Source: JAAYJT01 sp037446395 (GTDB lineage Bacteria > Bacteroidota > Bacteroidia > Bacteroidales > JAAYJT01). From it: 64,000 bases of DNA. The stretch covers positions 1 through 64,000 of the forward strand of contig JBBIIP010000009.1 in NCBI GenBank assembly GCA_037446395.1, written 5' to 3'. Under the pieces are notes generated by a model that saw nothing but the letters and a program-made list of their open reading frames with translations, did not search any database and was not told the DNA's origin. The translations under genes and the position numbers were made by a program. Shown here one piece after another: positions 51,635-61,481 of the stretch; positions within the stretch are counted from its first letter, which is position 1, and each line of letters starts with the position of its first letter.

Positions 51635-51889
51635 ATGTATCTATTTATCCTGATATTAATACTGCTCTACATTATTTCCTACTATGTGTTTCCGCTATTG
51701 TTGCCGCGTATTTTGCGATTTTGGTTGAACCGACATCAAAAATCTGCCACGCAGCACGCAAATCAAGCACAGGAAACCCGGAAGGAAGGAGAAATTCACA
51801 TAGATTATGTTCCTAAACACAAAAATCAATCCCCCAATCAGAAAAAGATGGGTGAATATGTTGACTTTGAGGACATTAATACCAACTGA
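51635..51889 (+). CDS. DUF4834-type small membrane protein
   Basis: The 84-residue protein has one strongly hydrophobic segment at residues 2-22 (YLFILILILLYIISYYVFPLL) followed by a basic, Gln/Lys-rich soluble tail and an acidic end (GEYVDFEDI), typical of the DUF4834 family of small Bacteroidota proteins with unknown role. It precedes the YfhO gene by 21 bp and may be cotranscribed with it. Confidence 0.8.
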   Translation: MYLFILILILLYIISYYVFPLLLPRILRFWLNRHQKSATQHANQAQETRKEGEIHIDYVPKHKNQSPNQKKMGEYVDFEDINTN

Positions 51890-51910
51890 CTATTTAATTG
51901 ACCCAATCCC

Positions 51911-54367
51911 ATGAACAGCAGCCTCTTCAAAAAATTTCTCCCTCACATCGTCGCCATTGCGATATTCGCATCACTGAGCATTGTTTATGTTTATCCGGTG
52001 CTTGAAGGCAAACGCCTCTTCCAACCTGACATCCTGAACCATAGCGGGATGGCCAAAGAAATTGTTGATTTCAGGCAAAAAACCGGAGAAGAAGCCCTTT
52101 GGACCAACTCGATGTTTGGGGGCATGCCGGCTTATCAAATATCGGTTAAGTTTCGAAACAATATCTCTCAGTTCTTTCACAAATTAATGACACTGGGGCT
52201 TCCTCGCCCTGCCGATATGATTTTTCTTTATTTCGCCGGGTTTTATGTACTCATGTTGGTGCTCGGAATTAGTCCCTGGTTGGCGATAGCCGGTTCGTTG
52301 GCATTTGCGTTTTCTTCGTATCATTTTATTATTCTTGAAGCCGGCCATAACTCAAAGGCTGTTGCCATTGCTTATATGGCACCGGTGCTGGCAGGAATAA
52401 TTATGGCTTTTCGGGGAAAAATTGCCCAAGGTGGACTATTGACCGCCATTTTCTTATCGCTTCAAATTAATGCAAACCATTTTCAGGTAACCTATTACCT
52501 CCTGATCGTTGTTTTGCTGATGGGTGTTGCTTTCCTGATCAATGCTATTCGTCAGAAGCAAATTGCACCGTTTGGAAAAGCAACCGGAGTTCTTGCTTTG
52601 GCAGCACTGATTGCACTGGCATTGAACTTTGCCAATCTCTACACCACATGGGAATACTCGAAATACACGATACGCGGAGGTTCTGAACTCACACACAACA
52701 AAGATATTCAGACATCTACAGGATTGGATAAGGACTATGCCACCCGCTGGAGCTACGGCATAGGCGAAACATTTTCATTCCTCGTGCCAAATGCGAAAGG
52801 AGGAGCAACAGGCAGTCTGGCAGGCAATGAGCGTGCCATGGATGCAGTGGATCGCCAAAACCGCGAATGGGTTGGAAGTCAAAATCATTATTGGGGCGAA
52901 CAGCCATTTACTTCGGGTCCAGTTTATGTGGGCGCAGTCATTTTCTTTCTATTTATTTTAGCTGCCTTTATTTTGAGAGGGCCGTTGAAGTGGGCACTGC
53001 TTGCCGCCACAATATTATCAGTATTGCTGGCTTGGGGGAGAAACTTTATGCCATTAACCGACTTTTTTCTCGACTATGTGCCCGGATATAACAAGTTTCG
53101 AGCCGTGTCAATGACGCTTATCATTGCCGAGCTGGCAATCCCAATTATGGCACTTCTCGCACTGAAGGAGATCCTTGCAAATCCGAAGATAATAAAAGAG
53201 AAACTGAACTTTTTTCTAATTGCTTTAGGCCTCACGGGGGGGCTTGCATTGGCTTTTTATATTGCCCCTAAGTTGTTTTTTGTCTTTAGCAGCGGTCAGG
53301 AGTTGGAATCCCTGGCGCAGTTTAAAATAGATAAACCAGATATGGTTGCTACAGCCAACCTGCTGTGGAATGAGCTGGAAACTGCCCGAATTGCCGTGTT
53401 CAGGGCCGATGCACTTCGCAGTTTTTTATTTATTCTTCTTACGGCTTCTCTGCTTTGGATCTATAATATGGGAAAACTGAAACAAGGTATGTTCATTGGA
53501 ATCCTTACTGCAATAATTCTATTTGATATGTGGCCGGTCGATCGGCGTTACCTGAACGACTCGAATTTTGTACCCAGGCGTCAGGTCGAAAAACCTTTTC
53601 AGCCAACCGCAGCTGACCAGATTATTCTAAAAGACGTAGATCCTCATTACAGGGTGCTCAACCTTGCAACAAACACTTTTAACGAAACATCAACGAGCTA
53701 TTTTCACAAATCAATTGGCGGGTATCACGGCGCCAAACTGCAACGCTACCAGGACCTGATTGACCTCCATATTTCAAAAGGAAACACGAAGGTGCTTAAT
53801 ATGCTTAACACGAAGTACATTATCCAACCCGATAAGAATCGTCAACCTGAAGCCCAGATTAATATGGAAGCGATGGGAAACGCATGGTTTGTTGCCAGGG
53901 TTACAGTAGTCGAAAATGCTGATGAAGAAATTGAAGCCCTCGACATTGCCGACCTTGAATCGGTTGCAATTGTTGATAAGAAATTCAACGAATATCTCGA
54001 TGGCAAAGTGTTTGAGCCTGACCATGAAGCAAAAATCACGTTAACCTCCTATGCTCCAAACAAACTCATCTATAAATCCCAAACCAACACCCAACAGGTT
54101 GCAGTTTTCTCCGAGATATATTATGACAAAGGCTGGAATGCCTACATTGACGGGAAATTGACACCCCATTTCAGGGCCGACTATGTTCTCAGGGCCATGG
54201 TGGTTCCTCCGGGTGTTCATGAGATTGAATTCCGGTTTAACCCAGGTTCTGTACGAATTGGCGAAAGGGTTTCACTGGCCGGTTCAATTATTCTCGTTCT
54301 GTTAATTCTTGGGTTTTTTGCTTCTCAGATAAAAAGTTGCCCTTTATGGCAAACCAAAAAAGGTTAG
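51911..54367 (+). CDS. YfhO-family large membrane protein
   Basis: The 818-residue protein has about thirteen transmembrane helices followed by a large extracytoplasmic C-terminal domain (from about 565), the pattern of the YfhO family (GT-C-like fold, implicated in glycosylating teichoic acids in Gram-positives). Typical is the loop after the first helix with DILNHSGMAKEIVDF, and the C-terminal segment FSEIYYDKGWNAYIDG near the end. It is the first gene of the second polysaccharide operon, 4 bp before the GT4. The substrate and donor are unknown. Confidence 0.85.
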   Translation: MNSSLFKKFLPHIVAIAIFASLSIVYVYPVLEGKRLFQPDILNHSGMAKEIVDFRQKTGEEALWTNSMFGGMPAYQISVKFRNNISQFFHKLMTLGLPRPADMIFLYFAGFYVLMLVLGISPWLAIAGSLAFAFSSYHFIILEAGHNSKAVAIAYMAPVLAGIIMAFRGKIAQGGLLTAIFLSLQINANHFQVTYYLLIVVLLMGVAFLINAIRQKQIAPFGKATGVLALAALIALALNFANLYTTWEYSKYTIRGGSELTHNKDIQTSTGLDKDYATRWSYGIGETFSFLVPNAKGGATGSLAGNERAMDAVDRQNREWVGSQNHYWGEQPFTSGPVYVGAVIFFLFILAAFILRGPLKWALLAATILSVLLAWGRNFMPLTDFFLDYVPGYNKFRAVSMTLIIAELAIPIMALLALKEILANPKIIKEKLNFFLIALGLTGGLALAFYIAPKLFFVFSSGQELESLAQFKIDKPDMVATANLLWNELETARIAVFRADALRSFLFILLTASLLWIYNMGKLKQGMFIGILTAIILFDMWPVDRRYLNDSNFVPRRQVEKPFQPTAADQIILKDVDPHYRVLNLATNTFNETSTSYFHKSIGGYHGAKLQRYQDLIDLHISKGNTKVLNMLNTKYIIQPDKNRQPEAQINMEAMGNAWFVARVTVVENADEEIEALDIADLESVAIVDKKFNEYLDGKVFEPDHEAKITLTSYAPNKLIYKSQTNTQQVAVFSEIYYDKGWNAYIDGKLTPHFRADYVLRAMVVPPGVHEIEFRFNPGSVRIGERVSLAGSIILVLLILGFFASQIKSCPLWQTKKG

Positions 54368-54371
54368 TTGA

Positions 54372-55694
54372 ATGAGCCCCGCGTCCGGCATACAAAAAGT
54401 GCTCATCATCACTTATTACTGGCCGCCAAGTGGCGGCCCCGGAGTACAACGCTGGTTAAAATTTGTTCAAGCCCTTCCGCATTGCGGCATTGAGCCAATA
54501 GTGGTTACCGTAAAACCCAATCGTGCAAGTTATCCATTGATAGACCAAAGCCTCACAGGCGAGGTCCCTAAAGAAACAAGAATAATCAAAACCGATACTT
54601 TCGAGCCACTTCGGTTTTATACGAAACTTGTTCCTGGGTCAAAGTTACCTAATCCCGGGTTTTCGGATCAGGGCAAAATCACCTTCCTTCAAAAGATTGC
54701 AAGATTCATTCGTGGAAATTTCTTTATTCCGGATGCCAGGGTTGGCTGGAACCGACATGCCTATAAAGAATGCATGAGGATTATCAAAACGGGTCATATT
54801 GATGTCATCGTAACAACATCGCCTCCACACAGCAGCCATTTGATTGGGTTGAAGCTAAAGAAGAAAACAGGAATACCCTGGATTGCTGATTTACGCGACC
54901 CCTGGACAGACATCTATTATATCAATAATTTATTCCGTTTAACGCCCATACAAAAAAGAGATGCGGCGCTCGAAAGAGCCGTCATTGAACAAGCCAGTGC
55001 AATAACCACAGTGAGCAAATCATTAAAAGAGCTCTTTATTAAGAAATCAGATAAAATAAGCCCCGACAAGATATTTTTAATACCCAATGGGTTTGACAAA
55101 AATGATTTCGCCGGCAACACCACTATTAAATCTTTGCATTTTAATATAACTTACACAGGTACCATGTCTGATGAGTATCCGATTGCATCCTTTATCGGTG
55201 CAGTTGAGTATTTGTTGGAGAAGGAACCTGATTGTGTTCCGGAGATAATTTTTGTCGGCCAATTGACGAATAAAATTATCAAACAATTAAATGAATCCAA
55301 ACTAAGCAAATTCGTCAAACTTACGGGGTATCTAAATCATCATGAGTCAATCCGATATATGCAACAAGCATCAGTTCTTTTGTTGATAATTCCGGATGTA
55401 ATTAATAATGAGGGTATTGCTACCGGTAAAATCTATGAATATCTTGCCTCCAGAAAACCGATACTTGGATTTGGCCCTTCGCGGGGCGATGCTGCTGAGA
55501 TAATTAATGATTGCCAGGGTGGATTTGTATTTGATTACAAACAAACCGAAAAAGCAGGGGCCTGGCTTTACAATTTATATGCGCAATGGCAAGGAGATTC
55601 ACTTTTAAGAACCGGAAATTCACTGATAGATAATTATAGCAGGAGCGAGATTGCAGGGAAGCTTGCAGATATTGTCAAAAAATTAAATCCTTGA
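54372..55694 (+). CDS. glycosyltransferase, GT-B (family 4-like)
   Basis: The 440-residue enzyme begins with the GT4 acceptor domain (ITYYWPPSGGPGVQRWLKFV, residues 13-32), has a DLRDPWTDI segment near 173-181, a PNGFD linker near 237 and a donor domain ending in GIATGKIYEYLASRKPILGF with the E of the catalytic region. It follows YfhO by 4 bp and overlaps the methyltransferase by 4 bp, so the cluster is translationally coupled. Sugar specificity unknown. Confidence 0.9.
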   Translation: MSPASGIQKVLIITYYWPPSGGPGVQRWLKFVQALPHCGIEPIVVTVKPNRASYPLIDQSLTGEVPKETRIIKTDTFEPLRFYTKLVPGSKLPNPGFSDQGKITFLQKIARFIRGNFFIPDARVGWNRHAYKECMRIIKTGHIDVIVTTSPPHSSHLIGLKLKKKTGIPWIADLRDPWTDIYYINNLFRLTPIQKRDAALERAVIEQASAITTVSKSLKELFIKKSDKISPDKIFLIPNGFDKNDFAGNTTIKSLHFNITYTGTMSDEYPIASFIGAVEYLLEKEPDCVPEIIFVGQLTNKIIKQLNESKLSKFVKLTGYLNHHESIRYMQQASVLLLIIPDVINNEGIATGKIYEYLASRKPILGFGPSRGDAAEIINDCQGGFVFDYKQTEKAGAWLYNLYAQWQGDSLLRTGNSLIDNYSRSEIAGKLADIVKKLNP

Positions 55695-56398
55695 CGATGA
55701 TAGCGAACAGCGATGAGGTGGTTGCCTATTATGATTCTTTCAGTCAGCGGCAAATAAAAACCGGAATAAACATCCGCCATCGGCTGATTGTTGCCAGGAT
55801 GACCAATGCCGGGCTAAAAAGAGACCATCATGTGTTGGAAATTGGATGCGGGATCGGATCCATCACCGGATTGTTATCAAAATATCTTACAAAAGGCAAA
55901 GTTGTGGGGGTGGATATCAGTGCCCAAAGTATTGCATTTGCCAGAAAAAAATATAGTGCCAGAAAAAACACCACCTTTGTTTTATCGGATATTGTTGAAT
56001 TAGGCCTAGAGGATGTTTTCGATTTTATAGTGTTGCCCGATGTGCTGGAGCACATCCCTGTTGAAAATCATGCTGCCATTTTCAGGAAGATACGCCACCA
56101 TGTTAAAGACTCTTCCATGCTTTTTGTTCATATCCCCCACCAGCGCTATCTTGAGTATCTTGCAATCAACCATCCGGAACAGCTGCAGATCATTGATCAA
56201 CCCATTGAATCGGGCGATATCATAACCACTGCGGAAAAAGCAGGTTTTGAGCTGGTTAGCTTCGAAGCATATAGCATCGCCACTGTTCAGGGCGATTATC
56301 GCAGAATGGTTTTTAAAGTAAAAGAACCCATCAGTAAATTCAATCAATTGCCATGGATTACTAAGGCCTGGCGAGAGCTTCTCATGAAGTTTTTCTAA
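55691..56398 (+). CDS. class I SAM-dependent methyltransferase
   Basis: The 235-residue protein is a class I methyltransferase with SAM motif I VLEIGCGIGSITG (45-57), the acidic motif II GVDISAQSIAFA and motif IV VLPDVLEHIP. It may methylate a sugar or lipid intermediate in the surrounding polysaccharide pathway, which is inference. It overlaps the GT gene by 4 bp (ATGA junction) and precedes the next GT by 14 bp. Confidence 0.9.
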   Translation: MTMIANSDEVVAYYDSFSQRQIKTGINIRHRLIVARMTNAGLKRDHHVLEIGCGIGSITGLLSKYLTKGKVVGVDISAQSIAFARKKYSARKNTTFVLSDIVELGLEDVFDFIVLPDVLEHIPVENHAAIFRKIRHHVKDSSMLFVHIPHQRYLEYLAINHPEQLQIIDQPIESGDIITTAEKAGFELVSFEAYSIATVQGDYRRMVFKVKEPISKFNQLPWITKAWRELLMKFF

Positions 56399-56412
56399 AT
56401 CTGAATGACAAG

Positions 56413-57642
56413 ATGAGTAAACTTTTCCTTTTCACAAATCATTTTCCGCATGGCCAAGGAGAAGTGTTTCTTGAAACCGAGCTTGTATTTACCTCACAAT
56501 TTTTTAAGGAGGTAATAATTATTCCCCTTGCCCCTACTCAACCAAAATCAACACGGATACTTCCGGTAAACGTAAGTGTATCAAAGCCCTTGCTAAATTG
56601 CCGGCTTGATCAGAAGCTGCGCCTTCTGCTGTCTGGGACACTGAATAGGGCTCCTTTGCGTTTTGCCCTAATGGAATTTATTTCGCAAAGAGTAATAACC
56701 AGAATGCAATGGATCAAAAACTGGATGTCGTATACATGTATAACGCGTGCAGCACTGGCTTCTGATGGCTACAGAAAGCTCTTAAAAAACATAAACCCAG
56801 AGGATTTGCTATATTTCTATTGGGGAGACAACGCTTCAAATTTAGTTAGGTTTCTGAAATCCAGGTTAAGTAACAAAATGCTGGTCAGATTTCATGGAAG
56901 CGATTTGTATAAGGAACGAAAAGGAGGCTATTTGCCGTATCGCAAACAATTGTTAGAAAACATTGACCTCGCATTAATGATTTCGGCGCATGGTAAAGAA
57001 TATCTTGCCCATCATTATCCGATGCAAAATCACAAAGTTGCAGTGAGTCGCCTGGGTGTAATGGATAAAGGCCTTGCAAAAAAAGGCACACATCATATTT
57101 TAAATTTAGTGAGTTGCTCTTCGCTGGTTAAAGTGAAACGTGTGCATTTAATTGCAGAAGCCTTGAAGTTGATTGATTTTGAAGTAAACTGGGTGCATTT
57201 TGGAACCGGGCCTTTGCTTGACGAAATTGAAGGAGTAATCCGGAAACTGCCTGCAAAAATCCATGTACAGCTGATGGGACAAACATCAAATGCCGAACTA
57301 ATTGATTTCTATAGCCATAACCCGGTGGATTTATTTATCAATGTCAGCGAAAGTGAAGGCATTCCTGTTTCAATCATGGAAGCTGCTTCGATGGGTGTTC
57401 CGGCACTTGCAACCAATGTTGGAGGGGTTTCTGAAATTGTTTCGGAAGAAAACGGGTTTCTCATTGACAAAGATTCATCTCCTGAAGTTATTGCGAAATA
57501 TATTAGCTATTTTTATCACCGGAGTGATCAGGAGAAGTTGAGACTCAACTCGCGTCTGATGTGGAGTCAGCGATTTGATGCACAAAAGAATTACACAAGC
57601 CTGGGAATATTGATTTCATCAATGGTTTCGGGTGAACGTTAA
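56413..57642 (+). CDS. glycosyltransferase, GT-B (family 4-like)
   Basis: The 409-residue GT-B enzyme has LVRFHGSDLYKERKGGYLPY near 155-175, the SCSSLVKVKRVHLIAEAL beginning of the donor domain, and the E-x7-E type motif in NVSESEGIPVSIMEAASMG near 310-328 followed by VPALATNVGGVSEIV. It is a retaining glycosyltransferase within the second polysaccharide operon. Confidence 0.9.
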   Translation: MSKLFLFTNHFPHGQGEVFLETELVFTSQFFKEVIIIPLAPTQPKSTRILPVNVSVSKPLLNCRLDQKLRLLLSGTLNRAPLRFALMEFISQRVITRMQWIKNWMSYTCITRAALASDGYRKLLKNINPEDLLYFYWGDNASNLVRFLKSRLSNKMLVRFHGSDLYKERKGGYLPYRKQLLENIDLALMISAHGKEYLAHHYPMQNHKVAVSRLGVMDKGLAKKGTHHILNLVSCSSLVKVKRVHLIAEALKLIDFEVNWVHFGTGPLLDEIEGVIRKLPAKIHVQLMGQTSNAELIDFYSHNPVDLFINVSESEGIPVSIMEAASMGVPALATNVGGVSEIVSEENGFLIDKDSSPEVIAKYISYFYHRSDQEKLRLNSRLMWSQRFDAQKNYTSLGILISSMVSGER

Positions 57643-57710
57643 TAAATTAAATACCTGTTTGTGTTTGCCTGAGAAGTACACACCCTGATCTAATTAACCA
57701 TTGATTTACC

Positions 57711-59225
57711 ATGGGCATTGTTAAGCGAGATAGTGCGGCAATTACAATAATTGCTTATTTGGGGGCTGCAATTGGTTTCATAAATAAATTGTTTCTTTTT
57801 ACTAATTTTCTGAGCACAGAGCAGGTTGGGCTGGCAAACTTGTTAATAACACTGGCGGCTCTTTTTGCTCAATTTGCCTCTTTGGGCTCGTTAAATATCG
57901 TTTACAAGTATTTTCCGTTTTTCAGCAATAAACCCAAACATCATCACGGGTTTCTGTTCGGCCTGTCTGCACTTGCATTTGCAGGTTTTATCATGACTAC
58001 TTTGATTTTTTTGGTTTTCTATAAACCCTTCACCACTTATTACAGCAATAGTAGCTCTCTTCTTGTAGAGTATTCGCTTTATCTTATTCCGTTAGGCCTT
58101 GCGACTATCTACTACAATATTTTTGAATCCTACCTCAGGAGCTTGCATAAAAATATAATTCCTTCGCTCACTTCAGAGATCCTTCTTAGGGTATTCATTA
58201 CATTATCAGTCTCAGCATTTGCACTGGGATGGATTGATTTTCAGACGTTTGTGGCTGTTTATGTGGTTGCAAACTGCTTGCCGACCGTTGTTGTTGTAAT
58301 TTACACTGCCTATCTGAAACAGTTATTGCTCAAGCCAATTTATTCAAAACATTTGATGCGGATGGGCAAAATGATGCTCCTGTATGGCTTGTTCTCAATG
58401 ATGAATAATTTAAGCTCCTTGCTGACAACCAGCATAGATTCACTGATGGTGGCACACATGATTGATCTTGGAACAGCCGGAATATATACTACGATGATTT
58501 TTATGACCAGCACACTGCTTATCCCCTACCGGGCAATCGTTAAAGTGGCGACCCCATTGGTTTCGGAGTTTTGGAAAGAACGGGCTATGAATAAAATGAA
58601 CGAACTTTATAGAAGTGTGTCTTCAAGCAGCCTGATCATTGGAGCCGGTATCTTTCTAATCCTATGGATCAATATCGAAAATATATTTCAGTTCATGCCA
58701 GGCGATTACAAAATTGGCAAATATGTTTTTTTGGTGCTAGGTGTGGGCAGGCTTTTTGATATGGCTGCCGGCTTAAATGGTGTTATTCTTACAACCTCAA
58801 AAAAATATCGGTTTGATCTTATTTTTACCATCGGCCTCGTGTTAACCACTATCTTAACGAACATAGTATTTATACGCTTGTTTGGCATGAACGGTGCTGC
58901 ACTGGCCACAACAATTACCCTGGTGATCTACAACCTTTTGAGAATACTTTTTCTTCATTATCATTTTAAAATTCAACCCTTCTTCTGGAAACAGCTTTGG
59001 GTGCCTGTTGTTCTGTTCGCAATTATAATCGCTGAATCATTTATCGGCCACTTCCAAAATGTTTTCCTTGACATAATCATCAGAAGCATCGTTGTTGGGA
59101 CATTGTTTGCCGGAATTATGTTGGGTTTGAAAATCTCCACTGATGTCAATAAAATGGTGATTGGCTACTATACAAGATTTAACATTTGGCTTGAGACAAG
59201 GATAACCCGTTTGAATAAGCAATAA
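57711..59225 (+). CDS. polysaccharide flippase / export protein (Wzx-like)
   Basis: The 504-residue membrane protein has about fourteen hydrophobic segments and family features of the polysaccharide biosynthesis (MVF/MATE-like) exporters: LSTEQVGLANLLIT near residues 35-48 and the GTAGIYTTMIF loop near 255-265. It closes the second operon and would translocate its lipid-linked repeat unit; no Wzy-type polymerase is identified in the window. A weak hairpin (59246-59274) follows but lacks a good T-run. Confidence 0.88.
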   Translation: MGIVKRDSAAITIIAYLGAAIGFINKLFLFTNFLSTEQVGLANLLITLAALFAQFASLGSLNIVYKYFPFFSNKPKHHHGFLFGLSALAFAGFIMTTLIFLVFYKPFTTYYSNSSSLLVEYSLYLIPLGLATIYYNIFESYLRSLHKNIIPSLTSEILLRVFITLSVSAFALGWIDFQTFVAVYVVANCLPTVVVVIYTAYLKQLLLKPIYSKHLMRMGKMMLLYGLFSMMNNLSSLLTTSIDSLMVAHMIDLGTAGIYTTMIFMTSTLLIPYRAIVKVATPLVSEFWKERAMNKMNELYRSVSSSSLIIGAGIFLILWINIENIFQFMPGDYKIGKYVFLVLGVGRLFDMAAGLNGVILTTSKKYRFDLIFTIGLVLTTILTNIVFIRLFGMNGAALATTITLVIYNLLRILFLHYHFKIQPFFWKQLWVPVVLFAIIIAESFIGHFQNVFLDIIIRSIVVGTLFAGIMLGLKISTDVNKMVIGYYTRFNIWLETRITRLNKQ

Positions 59226-59370
59226 CTCTTGGGAGCGTTTAGCAAAAGCGTTCTTACAGAATTTTTGAACGCTTCAATAAATTTGAGTTGAAATTTTATT
59301 GCTTCTAAAAGTGTTTGAAAAATTTGCCAGGCAAACCCCCAGATCACTTTTCCAAACACCACCCGTTGCG

Positions 59371-60330
59371 TCACAAATCGGAAATCCGTTTGCGTTTCTG
59401 GCTATCTATCCGCTTGGCCCGATGAATGCTGGCATTTAGTTCAAAACCTATCAACAGGATGATTGAGTTAAAATAGATCCAAAGCATCAAAACAAGCAAA
59501 GTTCCGATGGAACCATAAAGCGTATTGTATCTCGAAAAGTGATTAATATAAAAGTTAAAACCGATGCTGGTTAATATTGTCAGCATGGAAGCAAATGTAG
59601 AACCGGCCGAGATAAAACGAAATTTCTTTTTTAAAGCCGGGCCAAAATAATAAACCAGCGAATACAGCAGCAAAAACATTCCAATAACAATCAGCCACTT
59701 GGTCACAACAATAATTTCGAAAGTAAAACGCCCTTTGAGCAACCCGAATTCTGTAAGCCTGTCCAATACAATTGGGCCGATGGCAATGAGTGATATGCCG
59801 ATGATAATCAACAGCGAAAGGGCCATCAAAAGGCTAAATGAAACCATCAGTTGACGAATAAAAGAGCGCGTTTCGATAGCGTGATAGGTTTGATTAAATG
59901 CCTCAATCATGCTGCTAACACCATTGGTGGCAAAATAGAGCGTAAGCAGGAAGCCTACAGATAATAATCCTCCACGGGGACGGGTAATGATGTCGAAAAG
60001 TGTAGCCTCGACTGTGGTGTAAGTTTGTTTTGGAATAAAATCTTTTAGAATTGCCAATAATGAATCCTGGAATCCTTCGACAGGTATATAGGGTATGAGG
60101 GAAAAGAAAAAAATGATGGCAGGAAATAAGGCCATAAAAAAATTGAATGAAACCGCCGAGGCCCTTAAGGTGATGGAGCGTTTCTGGATGCCAATGAAAA
60201 AAAACCGCATAACGGCATAGAACGACATGCCGTCGAAGCCAGGCAGTATGAGTTTTTGTAAAAAACTGACGGTCGCAGCCATCAAACGGCTTGCCATAAA
60301 CCGCTCATACTGCTGATGAAAGTATTTCAT
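59371..60330 (-). CDS. YihY/virulence factor BrkB family membrane protein
   Basis: The 319-residue protein has six transmembrane segments and matches the YihY/BrkB (formerly RNase BN) family: RASAVSFNFFMALFPAIIFF near 57-76, the FLLTLYFATNGVSSMIEAFNQ segment near 128-148, FIRQLMVSF, and YGSIGTLLVLMLWIYFNSIILLIGFELNA near 268-297. The function is unsettled. The C-terminal tail is short and basic. Confidence 0.92.
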   Translation of the reverse strand: MKYFHQQYERFMASRLMAATVSFLQKLILPGFDGMSFYAVMRFFFIGIQKRSITLRASAVSFNFFMALFPAIIFFFSLIPYIPVEGFQDSLLAILKDFIPKQTYTTVEATLFDIITRPRGGLLSVGFLLTLYFATNGVSSMIEAFNQTYHAIETRSFIRQLMVSFSLLMALSLLIIIGISLIAIGPIVLDRLTEFGLLKGRFTFEIIVVTKWLIVIGMFLLLYSLVYYFGPALKKKFRFISAGSTFASMLTILTSIGFNFYINHFSRYNTLYGSIGTLLVLMLWIYFNSIILLIGFELNASIHRAKRIDSQKRKRISDL

Positions 60331-60356
60331 ACACTCCTATTTACTGTCACAAGGCA

Positions 60357-60767
60357 CTACTCGTCAGTTTCGATGCGCAATTGATGAATCAAAGGAGTTG
60401 AGCCGACTTTTCTTAGCAAAAAATAGGTTCGATATTTTGTTTTGCCCGAAACATAATCTCCAATAAGGTATGACGATCCATCGTTTGATGTGCCGCGATG
60501 ATTCAATGCGGCGGATTGTGGGGGGTATTTAATAAAAAAATCTTTCATTATCAGTTCGGCTTGGGTGCGGTTAAACCTACCTTCGCTTACGGGCAAGGTC
60601 AACTGAACGCTTGCACTGAATAGTTTGGCCAGCTCTTTTGTATTTGCAGTGCGTAGCAATTCAATGATATTATCGCCCTCTTTTGTTGGTTCCTGGGCAA
60701 TTGTGTTATCGCCTCCAGACAATAAAAGAACGAGGGCCAGGAAAAGAATGATGTTTTTCATTTTCAT
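60357..60767 (-). CDS. DUF4783 domain protein, exported
   Basis: The 136-residue protein has a signal peptide (MKNIILFLALVLLLSGG, about 3-19) and a domain of the DUF4783 type: NIIELLRTANTKELAKLFSA near 36-55, VSEGRFNRTQAELIMKDFF and the beta-rich YRTYFLLRKVG near 113-123. It probably adopts the NTF2-like cone fold, suggested only by its length and pattern. The start is set at 60767 (MKMKN); the ATG at 60788 adds seven residues ahead of the signal peptide. It precedes yihY by 26 bp and is likely cotranscribed. Confidence 0.85.
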   Translation of the reverse strand: MKMKNIILFLALVLLLSGGDNTIAQEPTKEGDNIIELLRTANTKELAKLFSASVQLTLPVSEGRFNRTQAELIMKDFFIKYPPQSAALNHRGTSNDGSSYLIGDYVSGKTKYRTYFLLRKVGSTPLIHQLRIETDE

Positions 60768-60995
60768 TTTAATATATCGGGAAAACAAATTGCCACAAAA
60801 AGCGAACCAATAATTAAATCTCAGTGTGTTTTTAGGATAAATCCAGGTTTATTGTGCGAAAATACACAAATGGCAGACAAGAACACCTATTGGCCTATGG
60901 TTTTTATTTATTCATCCTGCCTGACGGCAAATAAACTCAAATCCGAATGATCATAATTTAGTATTTTCGCACAATACCTTAGGGATCTGAAAGCA

Positions 60996-61469
60996 ATGAA
61001 AATAGGGATTCTTTCAGCAGGAAAAATTGACCAGGCATACCTGCGCGAAGGAATTGCGCTGTATGAAGCCAGGTTGAAACATTACACCCCACTCGAAATT
61101 CATCAGGTCAACCTTGCGCGTTCCGATTCACGCGGAAGTGCCGAACTGTTTAAAGCAAAAGAAACTGAATTGTTATTGCAAAAAATCAATCCCGGCGATT
61201 TTGTGATACTTCTACACGAAACCGGCAAGCAACTGCGATCGCCCGAATTTGCATCCCTGCTTAACGATCATATGAACAGGGCCACAAAAAAGCTTGTATT
61301 TGTCATCGGAGGAGCCTATGGGTTTGCAGATTCAATGTTTGAGCGTGCGAATGCACAGCTTTCGCTTTCGAGGATGGTTTTTCCGCATCAGCTGGCGAAA
61401 CTAATCTTTCTGGAGCAACTTTACAGGGCGTTCACCATTTTAAGGAACGAGCCATATCATAACGATTGA
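60996..61469 (+). CDS. rlmH: 23S rRNA (pseudouridine1915-N3)-methyltransferase
   Basis: RlmH is a SPOUT-class methyltransferase acting on pseudouridine 1915 of 23S rRNA. The 157-residue length is exact for the family. Motifs are LLHETGKQLRSPEFA, the SAM-knot FVIGGAYGFAD near 103-113 and the invariant C-terminal LSLSRMVFPHQLAKLIFLEQ and YRAFTILRNEPYHND. It is followed 12 bp later by rdgB. Confidence 0.97.
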   Translation: MKIGILSAGKIDQAYLREGIALYEARLKHYTPLEIHQVNLARSDSRGSAELFKAKETELLLQKINPGDFVILLHETGKQLRSPEFASLLNDHMNRATKKLVFVIGGAYGFADSMFERANAQLSLSRMVFPHQLAKLIFLEQLYRAFTILRNEPYHND

Positions 61470-61481
61470 ATCATCTAGAGC

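Noticed and set aside
59246..59274. Terminator after the second flippase
   Set aside because: An 8-bp stem with a 13-nt loop exists but the following sequence lacks a T-run.
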